From contig JADZCA010000056.1 of NCBI GenBank assembly GCA_020851795.1, positions 1 to 64,000 of the forward strand: DNA of 64,000 bases, written 5' to 3'. Under the pieces are notes generated by a model that saw only the letters and a program-made list of their open reading frames with translations, did not search any database and was not told where the DNA came from. Origin of the DNA: Planctomycetota bacterium (lineage in GTDB: Bacteria; Planctomycetota; PLA2; JAEUHO01). The translations under genes and the position numbers were made by a program. Of this stretch, positions 24,945 through 33,311 are shown one piece after another (position 1 is the stretch's first letter; each line of letters starts with the position of its first letter).

Positions 24945-26159
24945 TCACTGGCCGGTCGAGCGCAGCGTCTCGAGCTCGACGAAGGGCCGTCCGTCGGCCT
25001 CCGCGCCGTAGGTGAGCAGCGCGAGGTCCTCGCGGTCGTCGCCGTCGAAGTCCCCCGCGACGACGCGGATCGGGGCACCGCGCCCGACCGGCAGCCGCAC
25101 CGCGTACTGCGACGGGGTGCCGTGGCGGACGAGGTAGAGCCGCAGCTCGCCGGTGCCGGGATGGACGGCGATCACCGCGACGTCGGGCTCAGCGCGGAGG
25201 TCGCGACGCACGGGGACCATCGCCACGCACTGCGTGAAGCCGTCGTCGAGGTCCACGCGCTGGGACGTGCTGAGCACGAAGCTGTTGTTCGCGTCGCGCG
25301 GGTAGATCGAGACCTGCGGCGCCGGCACGGTCGAGAACACCGCGACGAACTCGGGCCACTGCGGCGACGACGCGATCATCTCGGTCGCGGAGCCGTCGGT
25401 GGAGAAGCTGGTCGTCAGGTCGAGGTTGCCCGTCCCGTCGTTGAGCAGGATCGAGATGCGGCCCGACTGCTGCATCGCGAGCACGTCGGGCGACCCGTCG
25501 GCGTCCACGTCCGCCGTCGTGACCGCGGCGAAGAAGGACACGACGGGCAGGAAGTCCACCAGCGGCGGGCCGAACGCGTCCGGGCCCGTCGCGAGCAGCA
25601 CGACGATCCCCACGCCGTGGTCGCCCACGACGAGGTCGTCGTAGGCGTCGCCGTTCATCTCGGCGACGGTGGCCGACGTCGCGTGGGTGCCCAGCGCCAC
25701 GGGTGCGGCCACCCACGGGGCGAAGGTGCCGTCGCCCTCGCCGTGGAACACGAGCGCGAAGGTCTGCACGCCGTCGTCGCGGAACACGACGACGTCGAGG
25801 AACGGATCGAGGTCGAAGCGACCGACGACCGGCGACGGCGCCGTCACGTCCCGGTCCGTGCCGCCGACACTGGGGAAGCCGTACGTGAAGCGACCGCTCC
25901 CGTCGCCGAAGGCCGCTTGCACGGCGAAGGGCGAAGGTCCTTGGCCCGTCCCCGCCGGCGTCCCGACGAGCAGGAGGTCCCGCTCGCCGTCGAGGTCCAC
26001 GAAGCCCCCGAACAGCCGGTCGGGGATGACGTCGAACCGCCCGGCGGTCGGCCCGAGCACGAACGGCGCGTCGGTCGCGCCCGAACCGTGGCCGCCTCCA
26101 CCGCCGCCGCACGCGATCAGGACCGCCGACACCACCGCGGACGCGAGGGAGCGACGCAT
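24945..26159 (-). CDS. FG-GAP/VCBS-type beta-propeller lipoprotein
   Basis: A 404-residue protein with a lipoprotein signal (ASAVVSAVLIACGGGGGG). The rest is an integrin-like propeller of FG-GAP/VCBS repeats with calcium-binding DxDxDG-type turns: GGFVDLDGERDLLLVG, VVGRFDLDPFLDVVVFRDDG, VAEMNGDAYDDLVVGDHG, TTADVDADGSPDVLAM, VAGDFDGDDREDLALLTYG. Such proteins are surface-attached and probably bind ligands or calcium. I used ATG 26159 (MRRSLASAV). It ends close to the repeat cluster at 24771-24880. The downstream and upstream neighbours do not indicate a pathway. Confidence 0.85.
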   Translation of the reverse strand: MRRSLASAVVSAVLIACGGGGGGHGSGATDAPFVLGPTAGRFDVIPDRLFGGFVDLDGERDLLLVGTPAGTGQGPSPFAVQAAFGDGSGRFTYGFPSVGGTDRDVTAPSPVVGRFDLDPFLDVVVFRDDGVQTFALVFHGEGDGTFAPWVAAPVALGTHATSATVAEMNGDAYDDLVVGDHGVGIVVLLATGPDAFGPPLVDFLPVVSFFAAVTTADVDADGSPDVLAMQQSGRISILLNDGTGNLDLTTSFSTDGSATEMIASSPQWPEFVAVFSTVPAPQVSIYPRDANNSFVLSTSQRVDLDDGFTQCVAMVPVRRDLRAEPDVAVIAVHPGTGELRLYLVRHGTPSQYAVRLPVGRGAPIRVVAGDFDGDDREDLALLTYGAEADGRPFVELETLRSTGQ

Positions 26160-26308
26160 GGTCCGTCTCCACCGCTCGGTGCGGCCCTTCCGCCCGGCGG
26201 CTTCAATCGTACGTCGGCGTCGGTCCTCGCCGCGGGGGAAGCGGGGCGCTGCGGCGCCGCAACGGAAGCGTTGCAGGCCGGGCGCGCACCGCTCCGCCGG
26301 GCCGACGC

Positions 26309-26839
26309 CTACGTCGCGGCCTTGGCGGCGGCGAGCGCGGCGTCGTAGGACGGCTCCTTCGTGATGTCGGCGACGTACTCGACGTGGCGGAGCGTGCCCG
26401 CGCGGTCCACGACGAACACGGCGCGCGCGAGGAAGCGCGTGAGCGGGCCCGAGGCGATCGTCACGCCGTAGGCGTCGCCGAAGGCCGTCGCTCGGTGGTC
26501 GGAGAGCGTGCGCACCGCGGACACGCCCGCCGCGCCGCACCAGCGCTTCTGCGCCATCGGGAGGTCCACGCTGATCGTGTCGATCGCGACGCCGGGCAGC
26601 TGGCCGGCCTCGGTGTTGAAGCGGCGGGTCTCGAGGTCGCACACCGGCGTGTCGAGCGAGGGCACCGTGGAGAAGATGCGCACCTTGTCCGCCGGGCCGC
26701 CGACCTTGACCGTCGCGAGCGACGCGTCCACGACCTCGGCCACCGGCGCGCGGTCGCCGACCTTGAGCGCGGGGCCGCGCAGGTCCACGGGGTTGCCCTT
26801 GAGCTGGGTGGCGCCGGCACGGATCGCGGGGGACGACAT
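26309..26839 (-). CDS. tpx: Thiol peroxidase (atypical 2-Cys peroxiredoxin)
   Basis: A 176-residue peroxiredoxin of the Tpx subfamily: FSTVPSLDTPVCDLETRRFN holds the peroxidatic Cys67 and KRWCGAAG the resolving Cys101. The 34-residue spacing equals that of E. coli Tpx (Cys61/Cys95). The family reduces hydrogen and alkyl hydroperoxides with thioredoxin as electron donor, in the cytoplasm or periplasm; no signal peptide is seen here. ATG 26839 follows GAGGAGGCC. It is divergent from the esterase gene at 26952, and the 112 bases between them must hold both promoters. Confidence 0.95.
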   Translation of the reverse strand: MSSPAIRAGATQLKGNPVDLRGPALKVGDRAPVAEVVDASLATVKVGGPADKVRIFSTVPSLDTPVCDLETRRFNTEAGQLPGVAIDTISVDLPMAQKRWCGAAGVSAVRTLSDHRATAFGDAYGVTIASGPLTRFLARAVFVVDRAGTLRHVEYVADITKEPSYDAALAAAKAAT

Positions 26840-26951
26840 CGAGGCCTCCTCGGGAGAAGTGGGGACGACGGGCGCGAGGGTAGCCGGGCCCGGCGCGTGG
26901 GGCCTCCCGTGCGCCGGGCGGATCGAGCGGGCGCGCGGTAGCATCGCGGCG

Positions 26952-27746
26952 ATGCGCCCTTCGCGTCGGGTCCTCTCGCTGTCGCTGCTGTCGATCGCCG
27001 CCGTCGCCGCGCCCGCCGTGCGCCCGCGGCCCTCGGCCGCCGAGGACGCGAAGGCGCCGGCGCTGCCCGCCTGGAAGAAGGGCGTGCAGGAGGGCACCGT
27101 CACGATCGACGGTCAGGCGGAGCGTTTCGTCGCGCTCGTGCCGGCGACGTACTCGCCCAAGAAGCCCTGCCCCGCCGTGCTGCTGCTCCACGGCAACGGC
27201 GGCAAGGCGGCGGACTTCCTCACCCATGTCAAGTCGTTCGCGGGCAAGAACCCGCCCCTGCTGATCGCGCTCGAGCGCTGCGACAACCAGCAGAGGGCGG
27301 AGGGCTACGCGCCGAAGTACCTCGAGGCGCTCCGCGGCCAGTTCGCGCTCGCCGACGGGAAGCTGTTCGCGATCGGCTTCTCGGGCGGCGGGTTCCGCCT
27401 CTGGGACGACGTGGTGTGCAAGGCGGAGGAGGCCACCAAGTTCCGCGGGCTCGTGCTCGTGGGCTCGGCCAAGCAGAGCTTCGACCCGCCCGACAAGCCC
27501 ACCCCGGCGCCCACCGTCGTCCTCGTCGGCGACCCTGCCGACCCGAACTTCAAGGACACCGCGCCCGCCGCCGAGAAGGCGCTGGGGGAGAAGGGCTACG
27601 AGACGATCGTCCTCGAGCACGGCGCCGGCCACTCGATGCCGCCCGCCGAGATGAAGGACGTGTTCGCCTGGATCGACGCCCTGCTCGCGGGCAAGAAGCC
27701 CACGCTCGCCACGCGCCGGGCGGGCGGCGACCCGGCGAAGCGATAG
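26952..27746 (+). CDS. Secreted alpha/beta hydrolase (esterase-like)
   Basis: A 264-residue protein with a signal peptide (LSLSLLSIAAVAAPAVRP). It has the alpha/beta-hydrolase pattern: VLLLHGNGGKAADFL for the oxyanion loop, FAIGFSGGGFRLW with the nucleophile Ser of GFSGG, VVLVGDPADPNF for the acid and EHGAGHSMPPAEM for the catalytic His. The closest style is polyhydroxybutyrate/feruloyl esterase-like hydrolases. ATG 26952; no strong Shine-Dalgarno. The 49-bp palindrome follows 36 bases after its stop. Confidence 0.8.
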   Translation: MRPSRRVLSLSLLSIAAVAAPAVRPRPSAAEDAKAPALPAWKKGVQEGTVTIDGQAERFVALVPATYSPKKPCPAVLLLHGNGGKAADFLTHVKSFAGKNPPLLIALERCDNQQRAEGYAPKYLEALRGQFALADGKLFAIGFSGGGFRLWDDVVCKAEEATKFRGLVLVGSAKQSFDPPDKPTPAPTVVLVGDPADPNFKDTAPAAEKALGEKGYETIVLEHGAGHSMPPAEMKDVFAWIDALLAGKKPTLATRRAGGDPAKR

Positions 27747-27781
27747 GAGCCCGCCTCGGGGACGGGGGCCGCGGGGCCGCG

Positions 27782-27830
27782 GTGCCAGGAACGTTGTTTT
27801 CACGCCGCGTGAAAACAACGTTCCTGGCAC
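27782..27830. repeat. 49-bp perfect palindrome, copy 2
   Basis: Both 23-base arms (left arm starting GTGCCAGGAACGTTGTTTTC) match exactly around CCG. It is identical to copy 1 at 8145-8193 except for one base. It lies between two plus-strand genes, so it is not limited to convergent gene ends. Confidence 0.9.
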
Positions 27831-27902
27831 CGCCCTCGTCGTCGTTCGTGCGTCGTCCGGGCGGACGGGCGGAGCCGGAGGGGGCCGCCGCCGCCCGGGC
27901 CC

Positions 27903-27924
27903 GGCGCGGGCCCCGGGGCGAGGG
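27903..27924 (+). repeat. Variant copy of the GGCGCGGGKCCCGGGGCG palindromic motif
   Basis: Reads GGCGCGGGCCCCGGGGCGAG upstream of the propeller-peptidase gene. Confidence 0.5.
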
Positions 27925-27992
27925 TCGTCCGGCGCCAGCGCTCGGGTGGGGCTCGGGCGGGCGCGGCGACGGTCGGGTAGGCTGCGCGCGCC

Positions 27993-30977
27993 ATGGAGCG
28001 AAGGACCCGGCTCGCCTCCCTCGTCGTGCTGCTCGCGCTCGTCGTCGCGGGCCGAGGCGTCGTCGCGGGCCCGTCGCTCACCGAGGGGATGCGCACGCTC
28101 GTCGTGACCGACGTCGCCTCCGACGGCGAGTGGCCGATGCAGGACGGCTGCGCCGCGCGCACGCGGGCCACGCGGACGCGCTTCCCGGCGGGGGAGCTCG
28201 AGGTCGCGTGGCGGTTCGAGGCGAAGGCGCCGATCGCCGGCGACCCGTGCGTGAGCGGCGACCGCGTCTACGTCGGCACGGTGGCGGACGACGGCGGGGC
28301 GTCGTGGCTCGACGTGCTGCGGCTGTCCGACGGCAAGCCCGTCGTCGCGCCCCGAAAGCACGCGCACGGGCGTCCCGTGCGCCCGGCGGCGTGGCGCGAC
28401 GTCGTCGTCGTGCCCGCCGCCGACGGCGGCCTCGAGGCGCTGCGCGTCGCGCACGACGTCGGCCGGCTCGCCTCGCTGGGCACGTTCGCCGGCGAGGGCG
28501 ACGTCGCGGTCGTGGACGGCGACGTCGTCGTGGTCGCGGGCGACGTCGTCGAGCGGCGACGGCCCGGCGCCCCCGAGGCGCGCTGGTCCGCGCGGCTCGT
28601 CGCCCCGGCCGCGAGCCCGCCGACGGTGCGCCACGGGACCGTCTACGTCGTGACCTCCGGCCCGCGGGAGGGGTTCGTCGGCACGCGGTCGCAGCTCGAG
28701 ACGTTCTCGTTCGCCGACGGGAGCCCGCGCGGCTCCGAGCTGCTCGGCTGGGACGCGCAGCCGGACTCGCGTGCGGAGAGCCGCGTCGTCGCCGGCGAGC
28801 GCGAGCTCTTCGTGCTGCACCCGCGCGGCGTCGCGCTCAAGGACGGGTCCTCGGCGTCGGGGCTGCGCCTCCCGGTCGGCGGGAGCACGCTCGGCGAGGC
28901 GGCGCCGATCGCGCTCGCCTCCGTGCCGGTGGCCTGGGGCCCGTCGGCGCTCGTCGCGTACCGCACGAGCGCCCGCGACGAGCTCGTGCTCGCGCGCAGC
29001 GACCCGGCGCGCGTCAAGGACCCCCAGCCCGGCGCGTGGCACTACGTCCTGCTCGCGTCCACGAAGGTCCACCTCGAGCTCCTCGAAGGCACCGCGCCGT
29101 GGGTCGTGGCCGACGGCGTCGCCGACGTCCCGCGCGGCCGCTTCGAGGTCGCCTCGGGGCGGGTCGTCACGGTGCGCCCGACCGCCCGCGAGGCGCGCCT
29201 CGTGCCGGCGCGGGAGACGTTGCTCGCCGTCGAGGGGCGCGCGCTCGTCGCCTACCGGCGGCCGCGGGCCGCGCTCGCGGCGGCGGCCGCCGCCGCGGTG
29301 GGCCCGCGCCTGCCCGACACCACGGCGGCGCCGCTGACGCTCCCGGGCGGCGTGCTCGTGACGCGCGACGGGACCGCACGCGCGGGCGACCTCGCCTGGG
29401 ACGCCGCGTCCCGCGCGCTGGTGCTGGGCAAGGAGAAGGTGGCCGAGGCCGACGTCGGCCTCGTGGTGGACCGCGAGGGGCGCCTCGTCCACGGGCCCGA
29501 GCCCGCGTTCGTCGTGCGCCACCTCCCCGCGACTGTCGTCGCGCGCACCCGCGCCGAGTGGCTGTCGCTGGCGCGCAAGGCCGTCGCCACGCGCTCCGCC
29601 CCGACGCTGCGCGTCGCGGTGGACGACCTCGCGGCCCGCGGCGGGCGCCCCGACGACCTCCTCTCGTTGCGCAAGGAGCTCGCCCGGCTCGAGAAGCCGC
29701 AGGGCGCGCCGCCCAAGCCGGTGCCGGCCAAGATCGCCGAGGTCGAGGCCGCGCGCGCGGCGCTGCTCGCCACCGAGCGCGGCGCGCTCGAGCGGGCCGT
29801 GGTCGCGCTGCCGGAGGACACGCCGCTCGGCTACCGGGGCCCGCTCCTGCGCGCGGTGCTCGCGGAGCAGCCCACGCACGCGGGGACGGCGGCGTGGCTG
29901 CGCGCACGGCTGCCCGCGGGCTTCGACCCCGGGGCCGAGGTGTCGCCGCTGGACTGGCTCGACCTCGTCGAGGCCACCGCCCAGACGCCGCTGCGCGTGA
30001 TGGAGCGCAAGCCCGACGGGCCGGGCCTCTCGATGGAGGACCGCGTGTACGGCTCGCTGCGCCACCAGTGGCGGCCCGACCTCGTCGCGCTGCGCAGCGA
30101 ACGCCTGCTGCTGCTCACCCCGGTCGCGCGCCCGAGCCGCATCGCCCGCTCGCTCTCGCTCGGCGAGCTCGTCTGCGCGACGCTCGACGCGCTGTTCGAG
30201 GTCCGCTCCGACGAAGCCAAGTCCGCCGAGCCGCTCTACGTCCAGCTCTTCGAGTCGAAGGACGAGTACCTCGCGAAGTCGGTCGGGCCCGGCGCGAGCC
30301 GCGCCGAGCGCGAGGCCGGGCGCGCGTGGCTCGCGTGGACCGCCGGCCACTACGACCTCGAGGCGGGGCTCTCCCGCCTCTACGTCCCGCCGGGCGACGA
30401 CCGCTTCGACGGCGTGCTCGAGACGCTCGCCCACGAGCTCACGCACCACTGGCTCGACCAGCGCATGCCGATCCCCGCGGGCGAGAAGCGCGTCCGCTAC
30501 GCCGCGAGCTCGCCCTGCTACTTCCTCGAGGAGGGGTTCGCCACGATGGTCGAGGAGCTCGTCTTCGACCTCGAGGCGCGCACCTTCTCGACCTCGAACC
30601 CGCGCGCGGACAGCCTCGACGTCGTCGCGCACGCGGACCGGCTGCTCCCGTGGGCCCAGCTGCTCGAGACGAGCGCGCTCGGCTTCGAGCGCCTCTCGCC
30701 GGAAGAGGTGCACGAGGTGCCCTGCCGCTGGACGCTGGGGATGCACCGCACGCTGAGCGACGTGAACCTCTTCTACGCGCAGGGGGCCGCGGTGTGCCAC
30801 TGGATGTGGAACGCCGACGGGGGCAAGCGCCGCGCGCTGCTGCGCGAGTGGGTCCGCGACCTCCACCGGGCGCGGCTGAGCAAGGGCGAGGCGATGCGGC
30901 GTCTCGGCATGACGCCCGCGGAGGTCGGGGCGGCGGTCGTCGCGTGGGCGCGCGCGACGAGCGCGCCGGGCAAGTGA
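27993..30977 (+). CDS. PQQ-type beta-propeller protein with C-terminal HExxH metallopeptidase domain
   Basis: A 994-residue secreted protein with a signal peptide (LASLVVLLALVVAGRGVVA). Residues about 45-500 are a propeller with PQQ-like blades (GEWPMQDGCAARTRATRT at the start, SGDRVYVGTVADDGG, VDGDVVVVAGDVVERR). The C-terminal part is a gluzincin-like peptidase: H814-ELTH-H818 in ETLAHELTHHWLDQ and the downstream third-ligand helix CYFLEEGFATMVEE, where Glu is likely the third zinc ligand. Layout resembles secreted DUF1570-like peptidases of Planctomycetes. ATG 27993 begins the frame. Substrate unknown; a role in extracellular protein turnover is inferred. Confidence 0.85.
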   Translation: MERRTRLASLVVLLALVVAGRGVVAGPSLTEGMRTLVVTDVASDGEWPMQDGCAARTRATRTRFPAGELEVAWRFEAKAPIAGDPCVSGDRVYVGTVADDGGASWLDVLRLSDGKPVVAPRKHAHGRPVRPAAWRDVVVVPAADGGLEALRVAHDVGRLASLGTFAGEGDVAVVDGDVVVVAGDVVERRRPGAPEARWSARLVAPAASPPTVRHGTVYVVTSGPREGFVGTRSQLETFSFADGSPRGSELLGWDAQPDSRAESRVVAGERELFVLHPRGVALKDGSSASGLRLPVGGSTLGEAAPIALASVPVAWGPSALVAYRTSARDELVLARSDPARVKDPQPGAWHYVLLASTKVHLELLEGTAPWVVADGVADVPRGRFEVASGRVVTVRPTAREARLVPARETLLAVEGRALVAYRRPRAALAAAAAAAVGPRLPDTTAAPLTLPGGVLVTRDGTARAGDLAWDAASRALVLGKEKVAEADVGLVVDREGRLVHGPEPAFVVRHLPATVVARTRAEWLSLARKAVATRSAPTLRVAVDDLAARGGRPDDLLSLRKELARLEKPQGAPPKPVPAKIAEVEAARAALLATERGALERAVVALPEDTPLGYRGPLLRAVLAEQPTHAGTAAWLRARLPAGFDPGAEVSPLDWLDLVEATAQTPLRVMERKPDGPGLSMEDRVYGSLRHQWRPDLVALRSERLLLLTPVARPSRIARSLSLGELVCATLDALFEVRSDEAKSAEPLYVQLFESKDEYLAKSVGPGASRAEREAGRAWLAWTAGHYDLEAGLSRLYVPPGDDRFDGVLETLAHELTHHWLDQRMPIPAGEKRVRYAASSPCYFLEEGFATMVEELVFDLEARTFSTSNPRADSLDVVAHADRLLPWAQLLETSALGFERLSPEEVHEVPCRWTLGMHRTLSDVNLFYAQGAAVCHWMWNADGGKRRALLREWVRDLHRARLSKGEAMRRLGMTPAEVGAAVVAWARATSAPGK

Positions 30978-30986
30978 GGCCCGCCG

Positions 30987-31007
30987 CGGCGCCCCGGGAC
31001 CCGCGCC
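30987..31007 (-). repeat. Copy of the GGCGCGGGKCCCGGGGCG palindromic motif
   Basis: On the minus strand this reads GGCGCGGGTCCCGGGGCGCC, in the 53-base gap between two plus-strand genes. Confidence 0.6.
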
Positions 31008-31030
31008 CGGCCCACGGGTATCCTGCGGCC

Positions 31031-31507
31031 ATGGACGCGCCCGAGAACTGGCTCCTCTGCACCCGCCTGCGCACGCTGCGCGACCGGCTCGCCGCGGGCG
31101 CGGCGGGCCCCGAGGCCGACGCGCTGTGGCGCGCCGCCGACCGCGACGTGGCGGCGGCGGGCGCGTCCGAGGACGCGACGGTGGCGCTGCCGGTGATGGA
31201 GCGCAGCCTCCCCGACCTCGCCGCGCTGCTCGACGCGTGGGACCGGCGCGGGGCCCCGCTGCCGGCGTGGGACCAGGCGGTGCTCAAGCGCGCGATGAAC
31301 GCGTTCAAGAAGCGGCTCAAGCTCACGCGGGCCGACGACGAGGTGTCGTCGAACCGCAACCCGCTCTCGCGCGGGACCTCGTCGAGCATCGTCGGCGTGC
31401 GGGCGCCCGAGGCGTACACCGAGGACGTGTGGCGCCTGCTCGTGCTGCACGGACGGCTGCGCGACGCCGGCGGCGGCCTCTACGAGCCCGCCGGCGCCGG
31501 CGAGTAG
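31031..31507 (+). CDS. Conserved hypothetical protein
   Basis: A 158-residue soluble protein. The N-terminal half is helical and acidic (LRTLRDRLAAGAAGPEADAL, LPDLAALLDAWDRRGAPLPA). The middle has a basic helix (LKRAMNAFKKRLKLTRADDE) followed by SSNRNPLSRGTSSSIVGVRA, which looks like a conserved loop. The C-terminus (VWRLLVLHGRLRDAGGGLYEP) is short and helical. No known domain. It lies 53 bases after the propeller-peptidase gene and converges with the DEAD-box helicase (22-base gap). Confidence 0.7.
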   Translation: MDAPENWLLCTRLRTLRDRLAAGAAGPEADALWRAADRDVAAAGASEDATVALPVMERSLPDLAALLDAWDRRGAPLPAWDQAVLKRAMNAFKKRLKLTRADDEVSSNRNPLSRGTSSSIVGVRAPEAYTEDVWRLLVLHGRLRDAGGGLYEPAGAGE

Positions 31508-31529
31508 CCCGCGGGCTCGCGGAAGGCCG

Positions 31530-33002
31530 TCAGCGGCGTCGGCCGCCTCCGCCGCCTCCGCCGCCGCGACCCCCGTGGCGGCGCCGGCCACCGCCTCCGC
31601 CGTCGCGGTCCCGGTCCGACGGCGGACGCGTGGTCGCCGGGGCCGGGGGCGGCGTGGGGCCCGCGTGCTGCACCTGCTGGTAGACGTCGTCGAGCAGCAT
31701 CGTGATGAGCGGCAGCTCGCCCTCGGCGTCGGCCAGGGCGCGCGCGAGGCGGCTCAGGCGCGCGCTGCGCTCGGTCTGGAGCGTGTCGCGCTCGCGCAGG
31801 CGGGCCTCGAGGTGCGCCGTCAGGCGCTCGGCCACGACGGCGGCCACGTCCTCGTCGGTGGGGGCCGGGCGGGCCTGCAGGTCGATCTTGTACTGCTTGC
31901 CGATGCGCTCGAGCACCGAGCGCTCCCCGGGGCTGACCAGCGAGATCGCGGTGCCCGACGCGCCCGCGCGGCCGGTGCGGCCCGCGCGGTGGACGTAGCT
32001 CTCGGGGTCGTCGGGCGGCTCGAACTGCACGACGTGGGAGAGCTCGGGGACGTCGATGCCGCGCGCGGCCACGTCGGTGGCGACGAGGAAGCGCAGCGAG
32101 CCCGCGCGCACGCGCCCGAGCACGCGCTCGCGTTCGGCCTGCGAGAGGTCGCTCGAGATCTCGTCGGCGTCGTAGCCGAAGCGCTGCAGCACGACGGTCA
32201 CGTAGTGCACGCGCGTCTTCGTGTTGCAGAACACGATCGCCGACGTCGGGTTCTCGACCTCGATGAGGCGCACCAGCGCCCGGTCCTTGTCCATGCCGTC
32301 CACGACGTAGTAGACGTGCTGCACGTCGCTGACGTGCACGTGGTCGCTGCTGAGGTTGACGAACTCGGGGTCCTCGACGAACTCGCGCGCCGTGCGCAGC
32401 ACGAACGACGGCACGGTGGCCGAGAAGAGGCAGGTCTGCACCGAGCGGGCCGGCATGAGCCGGCGCACGCGCCGCATGTCGGGGTAGAAGCCCATCGACA
32501 GCATGCGGTCGGCCTCGTCGAGCACGAGGAACTCGAGCCCGTCGAGCGAGAACGAGCGCTTGAGCAGGTGGTCGAGCACGCGGCCCGGCGTGCCGATCAC
32601 GACCTGCGCCCCGCCGCGCAGCGCGTCGAGCTGCGAGCCGTAGCCGACGCCGCCGTACACCGCGGCCGAGCGCAGGCCGGAGCCCCGCAGGATGACCTCG
32701 GCGTCGCGCGCGACCTGGAGCGCGAGCTCGCGGGTGGGCACGAGGACGAGCGCCTGGCACCCCGGCGTGGCCGGGTCGAGGATGTCGAGCATCGGCAGCA
32801 GGAAGGCCCCGGTCTTGCCGCTGCCCGTGCGGGCCTGGATGAGGAGGTCTCGGTCGTCGAGGATGCGCGGGATCGCGCGGGCCTGGACCGGGGTCAGCGT
32901 CGTCCATCCGGCGCGCGCCACGCCTTCGCGCACGCGCGGCGGCAGCTGCTCGACCGGGGTGTCGGGGAGGTCCTCGGAGTCTGCTTCGGGTTCGATGCTC
33001 AC
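31530..33002 (-). CDS. DEAD-box ATP-dependent RNA helicase
   Basis: All DEAD-box motifs are present in order: Q motif near TLTPVQARAIP, motif I ARTGSGKT, Ia PTRELALQ, Ib TPGRVLD, II VLDEADRML, III FSATVP, IV IVFCNTK, V ATDVAARGID, VI HRAGRTGRAG. The family unwinds short RNA duplexes in ribosome assembly, decay and cold response. The tail after about residue 430 is Pro-rich and then Gly/Arg-rich (GGGGGRRRHGGRGGG), as in RNA-binding RGG tails. I prefer GTG 33002 (VSIEPEADSE); an in-frame start at 33038 cannot be excluded because neither has a good ribosome binding site. Confidence 0.95.
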   Translation of the reverse strand: MSIEPEADSEDLPDTPVEQLPPRVREGVARAGWTTLTPVQARAIPRILDDRDLLIQARTGSGKTGAFLLPMLDILDPATPGCQALVLVPTRELALQVARDAEVILRGSGLRSAAVYGGVGYGSQLDALRGGAQVVIGTPGRVLDHLLKRSFSLDGLEFLVLDEADRMLSMGFYPDMRRVRRLMPARSVQTCLFSATVPSFVLRTAREFVEDPEFVNLSSDHVHVSDVQHVYYVVDGMDKDRALVRLIEVENPTSAIVFCNTKTRVHYVTVVLQRFGYDADEISSDLSQAERERVLGRVRAGSLRFLVATDVAARGIDVPELSHVVQFEPPDDPESYVHRAGRTGRAGASGTAISLVSPGERSVLERIGKQYKIDLQARPAPTDEDVAAVVAERLTAHLEARLRERDTLQTERSARLSRLARALADAEGELPLITMLLDDVYQQVQHAGPTPPPAPATTRPPSDRDRDGGGGGRRRHGGRGGGGGGGGRRR

Positions 33003-33311
33003 CCGGTCAGGGTACGCGGGACCCGGCCGTCGGCCCACGGACGGTGCCTGCGAAACCCGCCGGCCGGGGCGGCCCCGGCCGTCCTGCGCGCGTCCGGCGG
33101 AGGTCGTTCAGGCCGTGAAGTCGTCGCGGTGGGCGCGGGCGAAGCGGGCGAGCAGGGCGAGGAGGTCCTCCTCGCGGTCGGTCGCCCAGTGGACGCGGTC
33201 GAGGTCGGAGAGGAGGTCGGCGAGCCGCCGGCCGTCCCGCTCGAGCTGCGGCGGGGGGCGCTCCGCGACCGGGGCGCTCCGGTCCGGGGCGCCGACGTCC
33301 GATAGGGATCC
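33003..33311. other. Intergenic region between divergent helicase and TPR genes
   Basis: These 309 bases should hold both promoters, but I can see no clear consensus element. A minus-strand open frame (33108 to about 33303) encodes protein-like LADLLSDLDRVHWATDREED but has no ATG, GTG or TTG start that I can find, so it is not called. Confidence 0.5.

Noticed and set aside
24945..30866. Very long minus-strand open frame of 1973 codons
   Set aside because: Only its 3' part (24945-26159) is a real gene. The rest is antisense to tpx, esterase and peptidase genes, an effect of high GC content.
33108..33303. Possible small minus-strand gene ending LARFARAHRDDFTA
   Set aside because: Protein-like, but there is no usable start codon between the promoter region and the coding part.
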